Source: Holophagae bacterium
GTDB lineage: Bacteria > Acidobacteriota > Holophagae > Acanthopleuribacterales > Acanthopleuribacteraceae
Assembly: GCA_030429565.1 (NCBI GenBank)
Contig: JAUIFE010000002.1
Location: 1 to 64,000 of the forward strand
Direction of reading: 5' to 3'
DNA length: 64,000 bases
The position numbers and the translations under genes were made by a program. The notes beneath the pieces are model-generated. The model made no database searches. It saw nothing but the letters and a program-made list of their open reading frames with translations, and was not told the DNA's origin. This document shows positions 59,247 through 64,000 of this stretch, in pieces (within the stretch, counting starts at the first letter, position 1; the number at the start of each line of letters is the position of its first letter).

Positions 59247-61259
59247 GTGTTTATTCAATCCTTCCTGGCCCGACGCTCGATTGGCCGCAAAATGGGTATC
59301 ATGATTTTCTCGACCCTGGGCGGTTGCTTGCTGATCGGTGCCGTATTTTTTGGGTTTGGTCACACTGCTGATCAGGTTCGCGCGCGCGAGGTACATGCCC
59401 TGGATAAAAGTCGCACATTGGACCATTTACACGCCCTGCTGTTGGAAGCCCACCGGCAGGAAAAAGATTTCCAACTGCGCCGCGACGCCGGCAATCACGA
59501 GGCCTTCAGGGCCACGACCCACCCAGCCGTCAACCAGACCTTTACCGCATTAAAGGAGCTGGTGGGCGAAAGCGAGCAAGGCAAACCGGTTGCCGAATTG
59601 GCCCAACACTACGCCGCTTATGCCGGTCAATTTAATGAGATCGCCGCCGCTTACAGCCAGGTCGGCCTCACCGAAGAAGAGGGCTTGCGCGGTTCCCTGC
59701 GCGCATCGGTCCATGCCGTGGAAGAAAAACTCAACGGCTTCGACGTACCGCGCCTCAATGTGTTGATGCTGATGATGCGCCGTCACGAAAAGGATTTCCT
59801 CATGCGCGGCGACGAGAAGTACGTGGAACGGATGGCCACGCGCCAAGATGAATTTACCCAAAAACTCGGTGACGCGCGCATCAAGGCCACGGAACGCGAA
59901 GCGATCCAAACGCTGATGACGGCCTACCACGACGACTTCAAACAAATGGCTCAAGGTTGGCTTGAAATTCGTCGCCAAAATGCAGCCCTCGACCAACATT
60001 TCGCCAAGATCCAACCCATCATAAAAATGCTGGGCGAGCAGGTTCAGGCCGAGGTGGCGGCGACAGCTCAAAGCTACCAATCGATTCGGCACACCAGCCG
60101 CACCGCCATGTGGACGGCCTTTGCCGTCATCCTGCTGCTGACGGCCTTTATCGCGCAAGCAGTCGGTCGCGACATGCACACCTCAGTGGCGCACCTCGCC
60201 GATATCATGGGCGAGCTTGCCGAAGGCCGGCTCGACGTCGCTGTCGACGGCACTGAGCGCCGCGACGAAATTGGCAGAATGGCCAGAGCCACCCAGACCT
60301 TTAAAGAGACCGCTGCTGAAATGACGGCCCTGCGCGAGGAGGAAAGCCGTCGCGAAGCGACGTTAAGCGCTGAACGCGAACAGCGCCACCAAAACACCTT
60401 AGCCCAACAGCGCGAGACGCACCAACAGGTGGCCGCCTTCGATGGACGGGTCAGCGCCATCATTGCCGATTTTCGGCGTCAGTTCGGCGAGTTGCAAACA
60501 CTCGCTGGGGCCACCGCCGATTTGGCCGCCCGCGCCCGTGACCAGAACCGCACCGTCGGCGACGCCGCCGCCGTCACCCAAGGCAAGGTCGCCGAGGCCT
60601 CCGACGCCGTCCATGCCATGGCCGGTTCGATTGAACAAGTCGCCGATCAAATGCACCAAAGCGCCGACGCCGCGCGCGAGGCCGTCAGCGAGGCGCGCAC
60701 CGCCGGCCAGATCATCGAACAACTGGCGAAAACCGCCCTGCGCATTGGCGACGTTGTCGGCATGATCCACAAAATTGCCGGACAAACCAACCTGCTCGCC
60801 CTCAACGCCACCATCGAAGCGGCCCGTGCCGGCGAGGCCGGACGCGGTTTCGAAGTGGTCGCCACCGAAATCAAAAACCTGTCGCTACAGACCTCCAAAG
60901 CCCTCGACCAAATCACCGCCCAGGTTCACAGCGTGCAAGAACAAACCGAACAGGTCGTGCAAGCGATTGGCAAGGTCGAAGCCACCATCGGCCACCTTGA
61001 AGCCGGCACCGAAGCCATGGCCGGCAGTGTGACCCGTCAGGGTCATACCAACCGCGACATTGCCGAAAACGTGCAAGAAGCCTCGGCCGCCGTCACCCAA
61101 ATCGTTACCAACTTCGAAGAAGCACGCCAAGGCGCCGAGCGCATCGGTTCCGTGAGCGCCGATCTGCTGCAAGCCACTGAATCGCTGCGCCGGGAATCAG
61201 TGCAACTGGAAAACGAGGTCGCGGGCTTCTTGAAAAACATCGACGACACCGAAGCCTAA
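59247..61259 (+). CDS. Methyl-accepting chemotaxis protein with helical (HBM-like) sensor
   Basis: The 670-residue receptor has a membrane segment at about 20-38, an all-helical periplasmic domain (about 45-280) and a second membrane segment at about 285-307. A HAMP domain follows (about 308-362), then the cytoplasmic signalling domain with the hairpin tip [21 protein letters not shown]. The periplasmic part carries two HxxEKDF phrases ([10 protein letters not shown] and [10 protein letters not shown]), a mark of HBM-type sensors that bind organic acids. The GTG start has GAGGTGA 4-5 bases upstream. There are no che genes beside it, so it would feed a pathway encoded elsewhere. The next gene, also a receptor, converges on it 7 bases away. 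Confidence 0.92.
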   Translation: MFIQSFLARRSIGRKMGIMIFSTLGGCLLIGAVFFGFGHTADQVRAREVHALDKSRTLDHLHALLLEAHRQEKDFQLRRDAGNHEAFRATTHPAVNQTFTALKELVGESEQGKPVAELAQHYAAYAGQFNEIAAAYSQVGLTEEEGLRGSLRASVHAVEEKLNGFDVPRLNVLMLMMRRHEKDFLMRGDEKYVERMATRQDEFTQKLGDARIKATEREAIQTLMTAYHDDFKQMAQGWLEIRRQNAALDQHFAKIQPIIKMLGEQVQAEVAATAQSYQSIRHTSRTAMWTAFAVILLLTAFIAQAVGRDMHTSVAHLADIMGELAEGRLDVAVDGTERRDEIGRMARATQTFKETAAEMTALREEESRREATLSAEREQRHQNTLAQQRETHQQVAAFDGRVSAIIADFRRQFGELQTLAGATADLAARARDQNRTVGDAAAVTQGKVAEASDAVHAMAGSIEQVADQMHQSADAAREAVSEARTAGQIIEQLAKTALRIGDVVGMIHKIAGQTNLLALNATIEAARAGEAGRGFEVVATEIKNLSLQTSKALDQITAQVHSVQEQTEQVVQAIGKVEATIGHLEAGTEAMAGSVTRQGHTNRDIAENVQEASAAVTQIVTNFEEARQGAERIGSVSADLLQATESLRRESVQLENEVAGFLKNIDDTEA

Positions 61260-61266
61260 CCCAGCC

Positions 61267-63816
61267 TTACTCAAGGGGTTCCAGGCGAAAACGCGCCACC
61301 ACTTGGTTGAGGTTTTCGGCCATCTCCCGCAGCTCACCGGCTGTTTGGTTGATTTCAATGGCAAAATCGTGAACGTCGCGGGTTTTGTCGCTAATGCGGC
61401 CAACCCCTTGATTGACCGTTTGCACTTCCCCTTGCACGCCGGCCGCACTTTGATTCATCGAGCGCGCCTTGCCGCCGGCGTCTAACGCCATTTGATTAAT
61501 GCGGTTCAAGCCCTCGGCAATGCCGCCGACCCCTTTTTCTATGTCTTGGGTGTCCGAGCTGGTTTGCACCAAGTTTTTGGCCACTTCCTCGATCGTCCGT
61601 TCCTGTTCCTCGACCGCAGTTGCCACCGTCATATTCACTTGGTTGAGCTCCTCAATCGACAAGCGCACCTTGTTGGTGTCGGCTTCCGCGACTTGCGACT
61701 CTTCTTGCAATGCCCTGACTTGACTAAAGATACTCCCAGTCGCCTCACGCGTCTTTTGGGCCAAAGCCTTGACCTCCGAAGCAACTACCGCAAAGCCGGC
61801 ACCCGCACTGCCCGCCGCCGCCGCTTCAATGGTGGCGTTGAGGGCGAGCAAGTTGGTTTGCTCCGCAATTGATTTAATCAATGAAATAACCGCATCAATT
61901 TTGGTCGTCGATTCTGCCAGCGACCGCATTTGCTCGCTCACCTTGACCACATTATCGTTGCCCGCCGAACTAATTTGGGTGGCGCCGGAACAGGTGCGAC
62001 TAATTTCAGCCACGGTTACCGTGACTTCCTCAAACGCCGCTGAAACCTGTTGCAAATTGCCGCTAACCAACCCCAAGGTCGCCGTGATTTCATCGGTTTC
62101 GGCCGCCAGCAAGTTGACCGTCCGCGAAACCGTGTCGGCCTGACCCGCCGTCGCCTCCGCTTCAGTGGCAATCACCGAAACCGCCTTCGTCATCGCCTCG
62201 GCGCGGTCGCCGATTTCCTGCGTTTCGCGCATGGTTTCGCGGGTCGACGCTTCCAAGGCCGCGCCGCGTTGATCCAATAACTGCGCGCGGCCCGCAACCA
62301 AACGCGCACTGTCGGCGGCCGTCCGCATCGCTGCGTTGAGATCCGTCACCATGCTGTTCACGGCATCAACCAGTGTGCCCAATTCATCTTGGCGATTGAG
62401 GTCCAATCGGCTACTCAAATCACCACCCGCCACCTGCTTGGTGAAGGTGACCACCTGTTGGATCGGCCCGAGCACCCCGCGTACTGCGACCATTGAAAGC
62501 ACCAGCACAATCAGAAGGGTCGGCAACAAAATCATCAGCGCCGTCGACCACAAGTTTTTCAACAAAGCATCTGAAGTCCGCCCCAATTCCTCGGCCACCG
62601 CCAAAGCCTCCGACTTCGTTTGACTCACCGCCAAGGCCCAGGTCCGCTTTCCGATTTGGACCGGCGCAAAAACCGTAATCACCTCGCGATCCAGGTAGTC
62701 ACGGGTTTCCAGTGAACCACCGGTGTTGCTCTCAAAAACAGACGCGATGGCGGAGAAGTTTAACTTGCCCGCCTCACCGCGCCGAAAGGCATTCACCACC
62801 GAAAAACGATCGGGATCCAGAAACGAATCGGAACGCGGCCAATAATCGCCACCAACCAAAATCGCCTCGCCGGTTTCACCCAAGCCCGTGCGATCGTTCA
62901 TGATCTGGCCAATCTTGTCGAGCGGCATTTGAAAAGCCACCACACCCACGGTTTTGCCGTCCACCTGGATCGGTGCCGCCGTAAAACTGGCGGGCGCCTC
63001 GTAGGACGGCGTGTAATTGCGATAATCGGTTAAATAAAGATCACCGCCTTCGAGCACTGTTTTGTAAGCTTCGGCCAAGCCCGAATCCGCGAAAGGACCG
63101 TCGCGCAACGAGGTCCCAAAATCAATCTCTTTGAACACCGAATACACGACGTAACCCGTCTCAGCATCGATCAAAAAGATATCGTAAAAGCCAAACGTTT
63201 CGCGGAACGTGCTCATGTAGGGGTGGACTTTTTCATGCACCCGATCATAAGCAGACCCACGCGCTCCGGCGAGCAACTTGTCTTTTTCACCCAACGGATG
63301 GGGCGAGCTCGCAATGTAATCGTGCTGAAACTGCAGCGCCGCCGGTGACAGAGCCGCAACCAAGTCGGCCCCCGGCAGCGCTGTTTGGGGATTATCGCGA
63401 CGGTATTGCGGGTCAAATTGCTCGCTGTAAAAAGCACCAACGGCTTCCCGGTAGGTTTCCAAACGACGATCACGCTCGGCGGTTTTGGCCAAATCAGCAA
63501 AAGCACGATTGAGGTTGACCATCGCTTCCACAACAAAAGGATCGGCCGCACACAACGCGTTTTGATCTTGGAGAAACTTGAAATAATCGTAAACCTGGGC
63601 GCTTTTCGAAGCGCGCACCGCGCTCAGAGAATCAAAAATTTGCTCGCGGGCCGTGTCCACCGATTGCTGCGAAAGCGTCGACAACGCCACTTGGGATTGC
63701 CGCATGGTTAAAAAGCAGTACAGCAGTAAAGGAACCAGCGCAATCGAAATAATGAACAGCAATGCTTTGGTTTGGAGTTTCATCGCACCCATTGGGTTTC
63801 TGGAAGTCTCAGCCAT
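61267..63816 (-). CDS. Methyl-accepting chemotaxis protein with double-Cache-type sensor
   Basis: The 849-residue receptor has a first membrane segment (about 17-35). A large periplasmic domain follows (about 40-405), with phrases such as [42 protein letters not shown] and [15 protein letters not shown] that fit a double Cache (dCache) sensor. A second membrane segment lies at about 425-447, then HAMP and a signalling domain with tip [18 protein letters not shown]. dCache domains bind amino acids and other small molecules. The ATG has AAGGAA 6 bases upstream. The 184 bases from its start to the window end contain no gene I can see. Confidence 0.92.
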   Translation of the reverse strand: MAETSRNPMGAMKLQTKALLFIISIALVPLLLYCFLTMRQSQVALSTLSQQSVDTAREQIFDSLSAVRASKSAQVYDYFKFLQDQNALCAADPFVVEAMVNLNRAFADLAKTAERDRRLETYREAVGAFYSEQFDPQYRRDNPQTALPGADLVAALSPAALQFQHDYIASSPHPLGEKDKLLAGARGSAYDRVHEKVHPYMSTFRETFGFYDIFLIDAETGYVVYSVFKEIDFGTSLRDGPFADSGLAEAYKTVLEGGDLYLTDYRNYTPSYEAPASFTAAPIQVDGKTVGVVAFQMPLDKIGQIMNDRTGLGETGEAILVGGDYWPRSDSFLDPDRFSVVNAFRRGEAGKLNFSAIASVFESNTGGSLETRDYLDREVITVFAPVQIGKRTWALAVSQTKSEALAVAEELGRTSDALLKNLWSTALMILLPTLLIVLVLSMVAVRGVLGPIQQVVTFTKQVAGGDLSSRLDLNRQDELGTLVDAVNSMVTDLNAAMRTAADSARLVAGRAQLLDQRGAALEASTRETMRETQEIGDRAEAMTKAVSVIATEAEATAGQADTVSRTVNLLAAETDEITATLGLVSGNLQQVSAAFEEVTVTVAEISRTCSGATQISSAGNDNVVKVSEQMRSLAESTTKIDAVISLIKSIAEQTNLLALNATIEAAAAGSAGAGFAVVASEVKALAQKTREATGSIFSQVRALQEESQVAEADTNKVRLSIEELNQVNMTVATAVEEQERTIEEVAKNLVQTSSDTQDIEKGVGGIAEGLNRINQMALDAGGKARSMNQSAAGVQGEVQTVNQGVGRISDKTRDVHDFAIEINQTAGELREMAENLNQVVARFRLEPLE

Positions 63817-64000
63817 ATTTTTTCCTTAACAAAGGCAACCGAAGCGGTTGCTAACCTAACACCGACACCTACACCACGAGCGGCAAAGCACGGTCAACAT
63901 CGTCCGACGGCAGGTGAAATCGGGTTTGGAAAAAGAGCGCCGCCGGCAACCCCATTCACCAAGTCCCTTTTGAAAAACCGTCACCATAGAATCGCCGCAA

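Noticed and set aside
1..64000. tRNA, rRNA, CRISPR arrays, insertion sequences or prophage genes
   Set aside because: No cloverleaf, repeat-spacer array, transposase, integrase or phage structural gene was recognised by eye; a tRNAscan and ISfinder run would settle small cases.

Overview
The window is a compact, G+C-rich bacterial chromosome segment. Almost every gene has a Shine-Dalgarno sequence, and GTG and TTG starts are common. It encodes many exported hydrolases, Gram-negative-type sensors, sigma-54 and LytTR response regulators, chemotaxis receptors and a very large NRPS/PKS locus. This fits a secretory, metabolite-rich Gram-negative such as an Acanthopleuribacter-like Acidobacteriota or a myxobacterium. 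The taxon is inferred from gene content only. I see no rRNA, tRNA, CRISPR array or insertion sequence.

Left arm (1-18.5 kb): a small secreted NlpC/P60-like protein; a secreted HEYGH metalloprotease with C-terminal beta-sandwich repeats; an NmrA-like reductase divergent from a LysR regulator with a LysR-type box between them; a secreted serine beta-lactamase-like protein with a TPR tail; a secreted sphingomyelinase-like phosphodiesterase; an SDR; a secreted S33 peptidase; a LytS/LytTR-type two-component pair; and two FolC-like ligases ending tail to tail.

Centre (18.5-50.5 kb): a hybrid NRPS-PKS locus. On the + strand lie a KS-AT-(degenerate KR)-ACP synthase and a stand-alone luciferase-like monooxygenase. 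On the - strand, one apparent operon encodes a C-A-PCP-TE protein first and then a 6293-residue, six-module NRPS without a thioesterase. The EntF-like first C domain and the docking-like termini suggest the assembly order giant NRPS, then PKS (with the monooxygenase), then C-A-PCP-TE. That is about seven amino acids plus one malonate unit, probably capped by an acyl or aryl group. Between the two halves is an A+T-richer stretch with a secreted unknown protein, an HxlR regulator and an XRE-type regulator, each regulator with a clear palindromic operator candidate. No MbtH, phosphopantetheinyl transferase, starter-activating enzyme or exporter is visible.

Right arm (50.5-64 kb): an exported acetoacetate-decarboxylase-like protein with a textbook terminator; an NTF2-like protein next to a MerR regulator; an NtrB/NtrC-like sensor and sigma-54 activator; a DUF2834 membrane protein; an ACT-domain protein; an OhrR/Ohr peroxide-defence pair with repeated operator-like sites; an unrecognised 319-residue protein; and two methyl-accepting chemotaxis proteins without adjacent che genes.
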